Assembly: GCF_964026735.1 (NCBI RefSeq) | Contig: NZ_OZ034692.1 | Span: forward strand, 930,001 to 994,000 | DNA length: 64,000 bases | Direction of reading: 5' to 3' | DNA from: Wolbachia endosymbiont (group E) of Neria commutata | GTDB lineage: Bacteria; Pseudomonadota; Alphaproteobacteria; Rickettsiales; Anaplasmataceae | In this document: positions 17,696-27,613 of the stretch, one piece after another | Numbering within the stretch: position 1 is the first letter of the stretch | Layout of the letters: every line of letters starts with the position of its first letter | Made by a program: the position numbers and the translations under genes | Notes under the pieces: generated by a model | What the model was told of the DNA's origin: nothing | What the model saw: only the letters and a program-made list of their open reading frames with translations | The model's database searches: none

Positions 17696-19132
17696 CTACT
17701 CAGATAAACCATACTTTTCAGACATGTAATCAGTATAGCACTCAACATCTAAGCTCTTGCCTGTCACATTTTTCAACAAATCTAAAATGCTACACTTTGC
17801 ACTGTATACATTTTGAGATAACCAGCTGATAAGTAAACTAAAATCTCCTTTTATTATAGCACTTAAAGATTCATAATGATTCTTTTTAATGAAAGAAAAA
17901 ATCTGCACAACAGCAATTAAAGCTATAATTTTAAGTGGAAAATAACCTATAACACCACTTACCCAATATTCATCTTGAAAATAAGTATCTAACTCATTTT
18001 CAGCTTTAACTGGAATTTTATAGTGCTTTGTCCCTTCTAGCCATGCCTCATGTAGATCCTTAACTTCTAATTTACCATTTATTATATCTTGCTCTAGCTT
18101 AGTTCTCAGCATAATATGCGCCAACAAAGTGAATTCATCTGCATTCTTTAAAGAGGAGGAAAGATTTACTTTATTGAAAATCAAATACAAATTCTCAGCA
18201 CTGATGGCTTTCGCACCAATTTTGCCTTTTATAGCAAATTTCTCCTTTATGTGCGGCTGAATAAACTCAGTAAATTCTCTGGATGACCCAATCATCCTTT
18301 CCATAAACAGTCCTTGAGTTTCATACATAACGCACCCTGTTATTTGGTTACTTATATGGTTTTGTGCTAAATATTTTTGAAAAATACCATAGCCACTATA
18401 CCGCAAAAGCGAGAATAAACCGTAACAAAAGTCAGATTCATTGTAATCTATAGGCGAACTAACATAATCATAAGGGATGCGAACCTCATTTAACTCAATA
18501 CCTATTTGTTGTAAACATACTGAACCAAGTTCAACCTGCTTTTGAGCAGCAATTTTTTGTATATTAGTGGCTTTATCCTTCTTCTGCTTTTCAATTATTT
18601 TTCCTACACTTTCACTAAAGAATTTGCCCACTTGAGGAAAGATCTCCTTTATTTCTTTTTCTGTTATATCTGAGTCATAATCAGCAAGAAGTGAATCGTA
18701 TTTTGAACATTTTAATTGTTTCGATTTAGCAGAAGCTGCTTCACGAACAAGTTTAATTAGATCAGAAAAGCGTTCTTTTAGCTTCACTAAGTTACTAGCT
18801 TCAGAACGAGACAGCTTCCATAAATTTTGACATTCAATTTTAGCTTTTGACAAAGATTTTACCAAATCAACAGGAATAGCGCTGGTGCTTTTATGCATCT
18901 TCTCTATTAATTTCAACTGCCAACTATGTGTATTGTTTTTCTTACTCAAAGCATCTGCTAATGATTCTTTTATTAAATCATGAGAGATGATTTCATGTTT
19001 AATTTCTTCAATAAGACTCACTTGTTCAATTTTGTCCTCTACACTTAATTGGCTTTGACTTAGCACCTTTAACGTACCATCAATACTCTTTACCCTATAT
19101 AACACTTCCTCTAAAAAATTATAAGATTTCAT
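17696..19132 (-). CDS. Carboxypeptidase Taq (M32)-like protein lacking the HExxH metal site
   Basis: 478 residues, aligned along its length with M32 metallocarboxypeptidases: an extended helical N-terminus, IDYNESDFCYGLFSLL at about 244, YETQGLFMERMIGSSREFTE (counterpart of HESQSRLWEN.VGRS), DEFTLLAHIMLRTKLEQDII, LHEAWLEG and EYWVSGVIGYFP near the C-terminus. In active enzymes the segment after the ENDF motif reads IHEAGHALYEQ; here it is LRYSGYGIFQK, so both zinc His and the catalytic Glu are missing, and the His of HESQ is Tyr. It is thus probably a pseudoenzyme. It precedes mreB with a gap of about 12 nt. Confidence 0.82.
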   Translation of the reverse strand: MKSYNFLEEVLYRVKSIDGTLKVLSQSQLSVEDKIEQVSLIEEIKHEIISHDLIKESLADALSKKNNTHSWQLKLIEKMHKSTSAIPVDLVKSLSKAKIECQNLWKLSRSEASNLVKLKERFSDLIKLVREAASAKSKQLKCSKYDSLLADYDSDITEKEIKEIFPQVGKFFSESVGKIIEKQKKDKATNIQKIAAQKQVELGSVCLQQIGIELNEVRIPYDYVSSPIDYNESDFCYGLFSLLRYSGYGIFQKYLAQNHISNQITGCVMYETQGLFMERMIGSSREFTEFIQPHIKEKFAIKGKIGAKAISAENLYLIFNKVNLSSSLKNADEFTLLAHIMLRTKLEQDIINGKLEVKDLHEAWLEGTKHYKIPVKAENELDTYFQDEYWVSGVIGYFPLKIIALIAVVQIFSFIKKNHYESLSAIIKGDFSLLISWLSQNVYSAKCSILDLLKNVTGKSLDVECYTDYMSEKYGLSE

Positions 19133-19409
19133 ATTTGTTCATTTTTACTTATTACTTTAAAAAACATCTATTTAATATCGTAATAGATTAACAATAAAAT
19201 TAAAAGTATATTTACTTGAAGTACAATAAAAAATTATGCTTTTAATTGTTTTTTTCTACTGAAAGTCGAGCGTCTTATCGGAAAATTAATTATAAAGCTA
19301 TAGAAAAGGTAATTAGTGTTTAATTTTTCTTGACTGTATTTCAATATGGAGAGATTATTAGCTACTGAAATTAAAGTCACGTACTATTTAAAATTATGGA
19401 GGTCTAGTA

Positions 19410-19901
19410 ATGTGGAGTAAGCTGATTGTTATGTGCTGTTTTTGTTTGCTACTTACTGGGGTAAGTTCTTGCCCAAAGAAAGGAGTAAATGTAATAAATA
19501 AAATGAATCCTGTTGTTAAGCAAGTGGGTGACAAAGTAAGTGATAAAAAAGTTTTCTTTGGTTATGATGAATCTAAGATCACTGAAGCAAGTGCTGATAT
19601 ATTGCTCGATGTAGTTGAAATTTTACAAAACAATCCTGATGCAAAAGTTATTTTGACAGGTCATACTGACATTCGTGGTTCTCATGAATATAACCTTGCT
19701 TTGGGAGCTAGAAGAGCAGATGCAGCTAAAAAATTCATAGTTAACTGCACACCTTATTTGGAAAAAAGAATAAGAACTGCTTCTAAAGGTGAAACTGAGC
19801 CTTCAGTTCACATAAAAGATGATACTAGAAATTCTAAGTATGAAAAAGAGCACGCTAAAAACCGTAGAGTAGAAATTTCATTTTCTGGAATAAAAAAATA
19901 G
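19410..19901 (+). CDS. pal: Peptidoglycan-associated lipoprotein Pal (OmpA-like)
   Basis: 163 residues. An N-terminal hydrophobic signal ends with LLLTGVSSC; Cys21 is the probable lipidated residue, though VSSC is a loose lipobox. The OmpA-like domain follows: FFGYDESKI, VILTGHTDIRGSHEYNLALG (peptidoglycan-binding) and NRRVEISFSG. Pal belongs to the Tol-Pal system that ties outer membrane to cell wall. A GGAGG ribosome binding site lies 7-8 nt before the ATG. It stands alone, with a strong hairpin after the stop. Confidence 0.92.
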   Translation: MWSKLIVMCCFCLLLTGVSSCPKKGVNVINKMNPVVKQVGDKVSDKKVFFGYDESKITEASADILLDVVEILQNNPDAKVILTGHTDIRGSHEYNLALGARRADAAKKFIVNCTPYLEKRIRTASKGETEPSVHIKDDTRNSKYEKEHAKNRRVEISFSGIKK

Positions 19902-19909
19902 TTTTTCTG

Positions 19910-19936
19910 GATGCAAGTAGTCACGCTACTTGCATC
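19910..19936 (+). terminator. Hairpin after pal
   Basis: GATGCAAGTAG, loop TCACG, CTACTTGCATC: an 11-bp perfect stem 9 bases after the pal stop. There is no T-run downstream on the plus strand (ACAAAAG follows), so intrinsic termination would be imperfect; an A/T-rich stretch lies on the other side. Confidence 0.6.
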
Positions 19937-20362
19937 ACAAAAGTGGGCAAATTCGTCATTTTGTCATTCAAGCAATAGACTACTCACTAAAAGGTGCACA
20001 AATGATTCTCTTTCTCTGTCATTCCAGTAGCCCTCCTCTTGTCATCTCTGTAAAGATCACATAATTCGATGACAAAAATGTTAAGATAAAAGAAACATTT
20101 TTGAGGGAGTGAGGTATGAGACGAAACACAGAAGATAAAACCCTAGAGAGAAATTACCGAAGTAAATGGAGATTTTTAGTATATGGCTTCTGGAAATCTT
20201 GCTTATTTAAGCTATAATTTTATCTCAAAAATCTATACTTATTAAAGTATAACGCAAAATATATTATATGTTTATTAAATAATAATGTAAAAAAATTATT
20301 GACTTACATGCACTGTTAATATATAATTAATTTTTATCAACCTTACATAAGGAGAGTTTATT
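19937..20362. other. Spacer with palindromic-repeat debris and a short frame
   Basis: About 425 bp. At 20010-20045 GTCATTCCAGTAG followed by CTTGTCATC matches pieces of the palindromic repeat found in murF and near prs. A plus-strand ATG at 20116 with GGGAGTGAGGT upstream reads 31 codons (MRRNTEDKTLERNYRSKWRF) before a stop; it may be an IS relic. The last ~100 bp form the AT-rich upstream region of the next gene, with AAGGAG before the ATG. Confidence 0.45.
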
Positions 20363-21163
20363 ATGAGTATAGTTAATACAAAAAACGCTGCACATTTAGC
20401 AAAAATCGGTATGGATAGCGCAGCTACAACTGCATTTTTAGCATCCGCTGTCATAGCTATAGGAATTGCTACTAAAACAATTGCAATATCTTATTTACCT
20501 GCATCTTTAGGATTTCTTGGAGCTCTTGCCACTCCTTTGGGAATTACAATTTTACTTGGTTTGACTGCATATTTTGCTCTCAGTGCTTTTACTTCATTTC
20601 AGCAACTGCAAGAAAATAAAGACTTGGAAGCTAATATAGATTGTGTTAGCAAAAATTGTTCTAAAAATAGATTCATAGACTTATCTACTGTTGCCGATCC
20701 TTTTCTGAAAGATGCCAAAATTATTGAAAAAGACGATAATGGTAAGAAGAGTTTACACCTCACGTTCACAACTGAAGCCTATAAGGCATTAGTAGGTGAC
20801 AAACAAGCTGATGCTGAGGTAACTGTATACGCAATATTAAACGGTAAAGAAGAAGTTCCACTTACATTAAAACATGTTGCTCCTGCTGAAGCTGCTAACG
20901 GTGAAAATACTGAAGGCAAAACTACTGATGCTACTAAAAGCAAAGCTACTGACCATACAGTACAATTAGTTAAAGTAGGCGATAAAGATCAGGTGGCTGA
21001 TATGAAAGCAAAATTTGGCAACTGGGATGGTAAAAAGCCATTAAAAGTTTCAGTTAGTAAGGAAAACCTTGACACACTAAGGAAAAATGAAGAACTAAAT
21101 AACGGTGTAAGAGCAAAGTTAGTTGATCATATGATAAATCAAGTTGTTGGAATTAAGAGATAA
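20363..21163 (+). CDS. Hypothetical protein with two N-terminal membrane segments
   Basis: 266 residues. Two hydrophobic helices (about residues 20-40 and 46-75, with LGFLGALATPLGITILLGLT) are followed by a soluble domain rich in Lys/Asp with beta-strand-like repeats (VTVYAILNGKEEVPLTLKHV) and an Ala/Thr/Glu-rich linker near residues 175-195. No family recognised. It has a clear AAGGAG ribosome binding site and a good terminator after it, so it is probably expressed from its own promoter. The membrane topology suggests an envelope or secreted-effector role, but that is only inference. Confidence 0.7.
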   Translation: MSIVNTKNAAHLAKIGMDSAATTAFLASAVIAIGIATKTIAISYLPASLGFLGALATPLGITILLGLTAYFALSAFTSFQQLQENKDLEANIDCVSKNCSKNRFIDLSTVADPFLKDAKIIEKDDNGKKSLHLTFTTEAYKALVGDKQADAEVTVYAILNGKEEVPLTLKHVAPAEAANGENTEGKTTDATKSKATDHTVQLVKVGDKDQVADMKAKFGNWDGKKPLKVSVSKENLDTLRKNEELNNGVRAKLVDHMINQVVGIKR

Positions 21164-21180
21164 TAATCTTAACAACAACT

Positions 21181-21214
21181 AGAGGTAGAGCTGGCTCTAC
21201 CTCTTTCTTTTCTC
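21181..21214 (+). terminator. Rho-independent terminator
   Basis: AGAGGTAGAGC, loop TG, GCTCTACCTCT followed by TTCTTTTCTC: an 11-bp stem with a pyrimidine/T-rich tail, 17 bases after the stop of the 266-residue gene. Confidence 0.85.
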
Positions 21215-21308
21215 ATGATTCAAAATAGAATCCAGGTTTTTCATTCAAGAGATCTCTTTTTGGAGCTATATATCTTAAACTTGTCACATATGATTTGTTG
21301 AACATTGC

Positions 21309-23708
21309 CTAGGTTGAAAGCCCTAAACACCTAATAATACTATTCACGAATTGACGCATTATCGATATATTACTCATTTTAGTGTTTGGTGCTTCAACAC
21401 ATTCTGATTGATCCGATAGTTCTTGAGCTGCTTGATTTTTAGGCATATTTTCTAAATTTTCATTAGAGTGTTGCATTAAATCTATATTATCTGTTGGCGT
21501 ATTATCTTGAGGTACAACTTGTTCTTTTGCAGTAAATTTTGCTTTTATTTTTCCAAATCCTTCGTAGATATTTTCTACATTCAAGTAAATGAGATAACAA
21601 ACCCCGATAACTGCTATAATAGATGCAGCAGTTGCATCTGTAATACTTCCTTGAGAAGCACTGGATATTACCGTATAGGCTAAAGCGACAAATACAAGCG
21701 TTGTCACTATTTTACACAGAGCGTTATTAAAATACTTCATGATATCGCGTGCTTTAAGCTTTTTGCCAAAATTACACTTCAGTTCAGTTCTCGTTTCATC
21801 TGAAATAAGTGATTTACCCATTAATTTCTCTACTCCTTTTATAGTGAGATAATATTCTCTGTTCCATGATTTTTCAGGCAACACTAACTGCTCTGAATCA
21901 ACAGCGCTGTTTAATAACTTTACACAGAACCTGATTGTATTATCACGACTCTTGGGATTTATATGATTATGTTTTTCTTTTTTTGTTTTATTAATTAATG
22001 CCACCTGTATAGGAGTATATTTATCACTATTCCTAGCCTTTACAGCCTCTCTCAACTTATCTTCAGATATTACTTCTTTTTTTACTAAATCTAGTATGAG
22101 ACTTAAACATGTAACTTTTTGTTCTCCTTTTAGTACAGCAATACGATGTAGAATATTATTGCCTTTTTTGTCTTGAGTAGTAATATCAGTGCCATTTTCT
22201 AGCAATAGCTTTAAAATTTGATATCTGCCAGTCTCTTCAAACTTCTTATCTGTACAAGATCGATCTTCACTTTTCTTTCGTATACGTTCTAATAGTATAT
22301 AAATAGGTGTCAGCCCATCATTATTTTTAGTATTAAATAATTCTTTATTGTTTTCTACTATAAGCGTAGTAAAATCATATCTTACCGTTTTCTCTAACTT
22401 TATAGCGTAATGTAGAACTGTGTTTCCATCTGCATCTTGAGTCGTAATATTGTAACCACTTTGTAAGAGCTCATTGAACTTATTTTTATCTTCATCACGA
22501 ACCGCTGAATGTAGTGGGTATCCACCCTCAACAATCTGTGCAATTTTGATTATTACTTGATTTTTTATTTCTTGATTTAGATTTAATTCGGATTTTTTCA
22601 CTAACTCAGCTAATTTTCCCAAGAAACAGCGATAATATTCTTTTTGTTCTTCAGATAATTTTTTTAAGCTTTCTTCAGATAGCTCTAACTGATTATGGTT
22701 AGCTCCAAGTTCTAGTAGCTTTATAATAAACTTAAGTGTATTATCACCACCTCTGGTTTTATTAGACTTATGTTTTCCTTTGTTTATTTTGGCAATCAGC
22801 GCTACTTGAAGGGGGGCTTTTTTATCATTTTGCTTGTTAATAAGTTGTGCTAAATCCTCTTTTTGAATTTTATTATTTAATTCATCTAAAAATTCATGCT
22901 TTTGTTCCTTCTCTAGTGAAGCAATAAGATGCAAAATATTATTGCCTTTTTTATCACGAATAGTTATATCAGCACCACTTTCTAAGTGATTTTTAAACTG
23001 CTTTTGGTCTTTCTCTTGAATCGCTTCCAATAAACAGTTACTGTCATCTTTTATTTCTGTTTCTGTATCTGAGTTTATATAAGTAAAATCATTAACTATT
23101 TTCGTGTTAGCAGGATCATAGTGAGGGTTGGTATTTGATAATAGCATTCTATTTTTCTTTCCTACTATTAGCTTTCCCAATCTTCTTGTACCTTTCTTAT
23201 ATTCTTTCAATATTTTTTTCTTAGTATTTTTAAATTTTTTCCTAATATTTAAAATTTTTGCTTCACTTTTAGGCACTTCTTGTGAAGATTGTTCTGGATA
23301 TGGCTTAGATATTAAAGGTGTGATATCATCTGAGTGTTCGTCGTCACTTACGCTATTATCATCACCACTACCACAGCTTTCGATTCCACTATCGTAACTT
23401 GCTCTATGAGCATTCTTATTTTGCAGTTGAGTAACTTGCAAAGCTTCGATTCTTGCAACTAATGTATTTAATTTTTTTGAGAATTCACGATAATACTTTT
23501 TTTGTTCTTTAGATAATTTTTGTAAATCTTCTTCAGGTAGTTTTAGCTTACTGGGGTCAGCACCATTCTTTAACAAGTTTTTACACTTTTTGAGTGTTGC
23601 ATCTCTGAAAGTTATAAAATTATGTCTTTTTTTTGTTACCTTAGCTTTTACTATATTGTACAATTGTGTATCTTTTTCAATTTGCCTTTGTTCTTCGTAC
23701 GTAGTCAT
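21309..23708 (-). CDS. Large ankyrin-repeat membrane protein
   Basis: 799 residues. A charged N-terminus with a Ser/Asp-rich segment (GIESCGSGDDNSVSDDEHSD) is followed by scattered ankyrin units (residues ~225-300: KKGNNILHLIASLEKEQ; ~395-450: GYPLHSAVRDEDKNKFNELL; ~490-540: DKKGNNILHRIAVLKGEQ). Two hydrophobic helices lie at ~650-710 (ALCKIVTTLVFVALAYTVIS; AASIIAVIGVCYLIYLNV), then an acidic tail. Membrane-anchored ankyrin proteins in Wolbachia are candidate host-interaction factors. No operon partner. Frame intact over 2.4 kb. Confidence 0.82.
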   Translation of the reverse strand: MTTYEEQRQIEKDTQLYNIVKAKVTKKRHNFITFRDATLKKCKNLLKNGADPSKLKLPEEDLQKLSKEQKKYYREFSKKLNTLVARIEALQVTQLQNKNAHRASYDSGIESCGSGDDNSVSDDEHSDDITPLISKPYPEQSSQEVPKSEAKILNIRKKFKNTKKKILKEYKKGTRRLGKLIVGKKNRMLLSNTNPHYDPANTKIVNDFTYINSDTETEIKDDSNCLLEAIQEKDQKQFKNHLESGADITIRDKKGNNILHLIASLEKEQKHEFLDELNNKIQKEDLAQLINKQNDKKAPLQVALIAKINKGKHKSNKTRGGDNTLKFIIKLLELGANHNQLELSEESLKKLSEEQKEYYRCFLGKLAELVKKSELNLNQEIKNQVIIKIAQIVEGGYPLHSAVRDEDKNKFNELLQSGYNITTQDADGNTVLHYAIKLEKTVRYDFTTLIVENNKELFNTKNNDGLTPIYILLERIRKKSEDRSCTDKKFEETGRYQILKLLLENGTDITTQDKKGNNILHRIAVLKGEQKVTCLSLILDLVKKEVISEDKLREAVKARNSDKYTPIQVALINKTKKEKHNHINPKSRDNTIRFCVKLLNSAVDSEQLVLPEKSWNREYYLTIKGVEKLMGKSLISDETRTELKCNFGKKLKARDIMKYFNNALCKIVTTLVFVALAYTVISSASQGSITDATAASIIAVIGVCYLIYLNVENIYEGFGKIKAKFTAKEQVVPQDNTPTDNIDLMQHSNENLENMPKNQAAQELSDQSECVEAPNTKMSNISIMRQFVNSIIRCLGLST

Positions 23709-24128
23709 ATTAAAAACCTCAATATTAAAAGCTAATCATCTATATATCCTTATGGTTGCATATGTCAACATTTTTTTCTATTTAAAATTGAAAATTAGCA
23801 ACTAAAAACTGCATTCAAAGTTCAATTTTCAAATTAGATTAGACGTTATACATGTAGTCGAAATATAGGTAGAATGGTAAAATATTGGTTTCTATTAGAA
23901 AATTTACCGTCACAATTAAACCTCACTTTAATAGTCGTATAGTATTTTAATCACTTAGTCTTAAAAAACGATAAATATTAAAGCAAGAAAATTGACGGAT
24001 ACAGTTGATACAGGAGAAAATGGATGTATTCAAAGTCGTTAAACTTGCATCCAAACCAAACTACCGTTACAACCTTCAACACTTATGGGAGGAAACCTTG
24101 CAGACTCAGCATGCTGGACTGCAAAATA
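23709..24128. other. Spacer downstream of degP
   Basis: 420 bp of AT-rich DNA. Only notable item: TTGCAGACTCAGCATGCTGG at 24097-24122, an imperfect palindrome around CAGCATGCTG just past the degP stop, which could act as a transcription terminator for the hflKC-degP operon. Otherwise nothing recognised. Confidence 0.4.
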
Positions 24129-25622
24129 TTACTTCTTTAACCTTATTGAAGTAAAAAACTGGTTTCCATTCCGGTAAATAAGTAGCATTATTGAATCTTT
24201 GCCATTTTTCTTTACTGCAAAATCAACTTGTTTTTGAAAGTCACTAGTATTCTCTATATCAGTTCCATTCAATTGAAGGATAATGTCTCCTTTTTTAATA
24301 CCGCGTAGTGTGGCATTACTACTGCTATCCACGTTTGTTACCATGACACCTTTTGTAGGTACATCACTTTTACTTTCTTTTAGCTCATTTGGCAAATTCG
24401 ACACAGTTAAACCAGTGACATAATCAGGCGTTGATTTGTTTTCTTCCTGGTTATTATCTTTGCTATCTTCAGCAGACTCACCGACCACAACCTTAATGGT
24501 AATCTCTTTGCCCTTTCTAAGTAACTTGACTTGCACTTTTTTCTCAGGTCCAGCTCTTGAAACCATTTGAGGTAATTGCGCCATTCTATCAATTTTTTTA
24601 CCATCGAATTCTAATAATATATCACCAACCTTAATCCCACCTTTTTCTGCTGGGCTATCCTTAACTATACTTGCAACCAATGCACCCTTTGTATCTTTTA
24701 AACCTAAGGACTCAGCAAATTCTTTTGTTATAGGCTGCACTTGCACACCAAGCCAACCATGTTTTATTTTTTTACCACTTTTCAACGTATCAATAATTGA
24801 CATAGCTAAATTAGACGGTATAGCGAAACCTATACCAACATTGCCGCCAGACTCAGATGGGGAATAGATAGCGGTATTAATACCTATGACCTTCCCATTT
24901 AAATCAAATAGTGGTCCTCCAGAGTTACCTTTATTAATTGCAGCATCAGTTTGAATAAATTCGTTCATAGTACCAATACTAATATCTCTGGATCTTGCAG
25001 ATATAATCCCTGTGCTAACAGATCCACCCAAACCAAATGGATTACCGATTGCCATAACCGTATCGCCAACTCTTGCTTTATCAGAATCACCAAATGCAAC
25101 AGAAGAAAGTTCTCTACCCGCATTTATTTTAAGTACAGCAAGATCAGTTCTCGCATCATAACCTAAAACTTCTGCTTTGAAATAGGTGTTGTCGTTCATT
25201 GTCACAGTGATATCTTTAGCATTTCTAATAACATGATAATTGGTAACTATAACGCCATCTTTGCCTATGATAAACCCAGAACCAAGTGACACTACTTCCT
25301 TGTTAGTATGCGGAGTTCTATCCATGAAGAATTGATCAAAGTTCTCAAGTAAGTCTCTAAACTCATCAAAAAAGTTATTTCTTGGAGCAGATGGAACCCT
25401 AGTCCTAATGTCATTTTCTTGTTTAATAATTTGCTCACTTGAAATATTCACAACTGCAGGAATAAGTTTTTCTACTAAATCAGCAAATCCGTGATTACAA
25501 TTGCACTCAGCAGTCTTAGGAGCTGCAACTTTTTTTGTATTCCAATCAAAAGCATCAGCATATAAAGAAAACGAAACTAAAAAAGATACAAATACAGATA
25601 AAATAAATGCTTTATTTCTCAT
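24129..25622 (-). CDS. degP: Periplasmic serine protease DegP/HtrA (Do family)
   Basis: 497 residues. Signal peptide at 1-24 (FILSVFVSFLVSFSLYADA), then a trypsin-like domain with the catalytic triad H130 (TNYHVIRNA), D160 (YDARTDLAVLK) and S234 (NKGNSGGPLFD), and two PDZ domains (HGWLGVQVQPITKEFAESLG; TLRGIKKGDIILQLNGTDIE). It degrades and refolds damaged envelope proteins. It begins one base after hflC, in the conserved hflK-hflC-degP order. The second PDZ is preceded by an Asn/Glu/Ser-rich linker. Confidence 0.95.
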   Translation of the reverse strand: MRNKAFILSVFVSFLVSFSLYADAFDWNTKKVAAPKTAECNCNHGFADLVEKLIPAVVNISSEQIIKQENDIRTRVPSAPRNNFFDEFRDLLENFDQFFMDRTPHTNKEVVSLGSGFIIGKDGVIVTNYHVIRNAKDITVTMNDNTYFKAEVLGYDARTDLAVLKINAGRELSSVAFGDSDKARVGDTVMAIGNPFGLGGSVSTGIISARSRDISIGTMNEFIQTDAAINKGNSGGPLFDLNGKVIGINTAIYSPSESGGNVGIGFAIPSNLAMSIIDTLKSGKKIKHGWLGVQVQPITKEFAESLGLKDTKGALVASIVKDSPAEKGGIKVGDILLEFDGKKIDRMAQLPQMVSRAGPEKKVQVKLLRKGKEITIKVVVGESAEDSKDNNQEENKSTPDYVTGLTVSNLPNELKESKSDVPTKGVMVTNVDSSSNATLRGIKKGDIILQLNGTDIENTSDFQKQVDFAVKKNGKDSIMLLIYRNGNQFFTSIRLKK

Positions 25623-25623
25623 G

Positions 25624-26490
25624 TCATCCTTTATTTAAAATATCTAAAAAATGATTATTTGGTGAAAGTATAAATTTAGTATTACTGCCAGGGAATGATT
25701 TACTATAAGCACTCATAGAACGATAAAAGTTAAAAAACTCTTCATCAACTTTAAATGCCTCATTATAAATTCTGGTTGCTTCAGCATAACCACGACCTCT
25801 TATTTCGTGCGATTCTTTTACTGCGCTAGAGATAATTTCTCTTTTTAGTTTATCTGCTTTTGATCTAATTTCCTGCCCAGCTTGCTCTCCTTCTGCTCTA
25901 ATTTCTTTTGCTTCTTTTTCCCTTTCAGTTTGCATACGGCGAAATATTGCAGAGCTATTTTCTTCTGGTAAGTCTGCTCTCTTAATTCTTACGTCTATTA
26001 TTTCTATGCCAAATTTTTCAGCTTCAGAGTAAACTCCACGTTGAATTAGCTGCATAACCTCTGATCTTTTCTCGTTTAACAAGCTAATCAATGAAAATCT
26101 TCCTATATTTTCCCTTATATGCGCTTCTATAACCGGATACAATCTTCTAATTAGCCCCGATTCATTTTTCACAGCTTGATAAAAAACAATAGGATTTGTT
26201 ATTTTATATTTTGCGTATGCATCCACTATAATACGCTTTTGATCTGCGGTAATCACTTCTCTTGGAGTTTTATCAGGACTTAAATCTAAAACTCTTTTGT
26301 CAAGAAACTCCACACTATTTATGAATGGTAATTTGAAATATAGGCCACTTTCTCTAATATCTCTTACAACTTTACCAAGTTGAATCACTATTGCTTGATT
26401 TGTTTCTTGTACAATAAACACTGAGTTAGATGAAACAATCAACAAAGCAACAAATATGGAAATAAAAACAATTTTAATATTATTACTCAT
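25624..26490 (-). CDS. hflC: HflC, SPFH-domain regulator of FtsH
   Basis: 288 residues: an N-terminal membrane anchor (IVFISIFVALLIVSSNSVFI), then a band-7/SPFH domain (VVRDIRESGLYFKLPFINSV; LDLSPDKTPREVITADQKRI) and a helical region EREKEAKEIRAEGEQAGQEI. HflK and HflC form the cage around the FtsH protease in the inner membrane. Starts 2 nt after the hflK stop. Confidence 0.95.
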   Translation of the reverse strand: MSNNIKIVFISIFVALLIVSSNSVFIVQETNQAIVIQLGKVVRDIRESGLYFKLPFINSVEFLDKRVLDLSPDKTPREVITADQKRIIVDAYAKYKITNPIVFYQAVKNESGLIRRLYPVIEAHIRENIGRFSLISLLNEKRSEVMQLIQRGVYSEAEKFGIEIIDVRIKRADLPEENSSAIFRRMQTEREKEAKEIRAEGEQAGQEIRSKADKLKREIISSAVKESHEIRGRGYAEATRIYNEAFKVDEEFFNFYRSMSAYSKSFPGSNTKFILSPNNHFLDILNKG

Positions 26491-26492
26491 AA

Positions 26493-27533
26493 CTACTTTC
26501 CTGAATTTGTAAGAGGTAAATAAGAAAACATACCTTTCAGCTCGTCAGTCACAACAACTTTATCTACCTGACTAAAAATATTTTCCATAGTTTCAAGGTA
26601 AATGCGATTTTTAACAAGAGAAGGGTTTTGCCTATATTCTTCATAAAGAGATAAAAAACGATTTGCATTCCCTTTTGCCTCATTTGCTATCTCATTCTCA
26701 TAGGCTTCTGCATCCAACTTTATTTTTATCGCTTCACCCTTTGCTCGAGGTATGATATCATTACTGTAAGAGTATGCTTCATTTATAGCCCGCTCTTTAT
26801 CTGCACGAGCACTTTGAACATCCCTAAATGAGCTAATTACTTTTTCTGGTGGGTCAATTTTTTTCATCTGAACAGATAAAACTTCTATTCCCATCTGGTA
26901 CCCATCAAGAATCTGCTGTAATAAGGTTCTAGTATCTCTTGAAATCTCAGCTCTGCCTTGGCCTTCAAGTGCAAAAGAGATCCTATTTTTACCGATTATC
27001 TCCCTCATAGCACTTTCAGCAGCATTTTTAACGCTTAAACCAGGTTTATAATCACGCACTTTGAATAAATAATCCTTAGCATCTCTAACAAGCCATTGTA
27101 CCTCAAAATTAACATTGACTATGTTTTCATCTCCAGTAAGCATTACGCCTTCACCACGGTCTGCATCTCGACTATAAGAACCGCTTACCCCTATTTCTTC
27201 ACGATTGACTTCCTTAACATTAACTTTATAAACCTTGCCAATAGGATAAGGAAAATGATAACGCAAACCAGATGTCTCTGTGTTAGAGTATTTACCAAAG
27301 GTAAGCTCTATGGCTTCTTCACTAGGGTGAACAATATAAAAGCCTGTACAAGCATAAAGTAGGAAAATAATCAGGATAATGAAATAAGGTTTCTTGCCCC
27401 TGTTCTTAGTTAAGCAGCAAAAAAAGTGCTTCATATCAGATATCACTTTACTTATAATATCTTCATTATTGTTAGGAGTTTTATTTCCCCCCGACTTCTT
27501 ACCAAGATTCCAAGGGTTATGCTCATCAAACAT
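26493..27533 (-). CDS. hflK: HflK, SPFH-domain regulator of FtsH
   Basis: 346 residues. MFDEHNPWNLGKKSGGN is the typical HflK N-terminus; one membrane helix at ~50-70 (FIILIIFLLYACTGFYIV) precedes the SPFH domain (GLRYHFPYPIGKVYKVNV), which includes VQWLVRDAKDYLFKV, and the C-terminal helical part (EAYENEIANEAKGNANRFLS). First gene of the hflK-hflC-degP operon on the minus strand. An AT-rich ~80-bp gap upstream may hold the promoter. Confidence 0.95.
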   Translation of the reverse strand: MFDEHNPWNLGKKSGGNKTPNNNEDIISKVISDMKHFFCCLTKNRGKKPYFIILIIFLLYACTGFYIVHPSEEAIELTFGKYSNTETSGLRYHFPYPIGKVYKVNVKEVNREEIGVSGSYSRDADRGEGVMLTGDENIVNVNFEVQWLVRDAKDYLFKVRDYKPGLSVKNAAESAMREIIGKNRISFALEGQGRAEISRDTRTLLQQILDGYQMGIEVLSVQMKKIDPPEKVISSFRDVQSARADKERAINEAYSYSNDIIPRAKGEAIKIKLDAEAYENEIANEAKGNANRFLSLYEEYRQNPSLVKNRIYLETMENIFSQVDKVVVTDELKGMFSYLPLTNSGK

Positions 27534-27613
27534 AATTATTTTCTGTAACTAATGCGTTAATATTACTTATTCAATAAGAAAATGCAAATGTAAATTACTA
27601 TTTTATTTACAAG

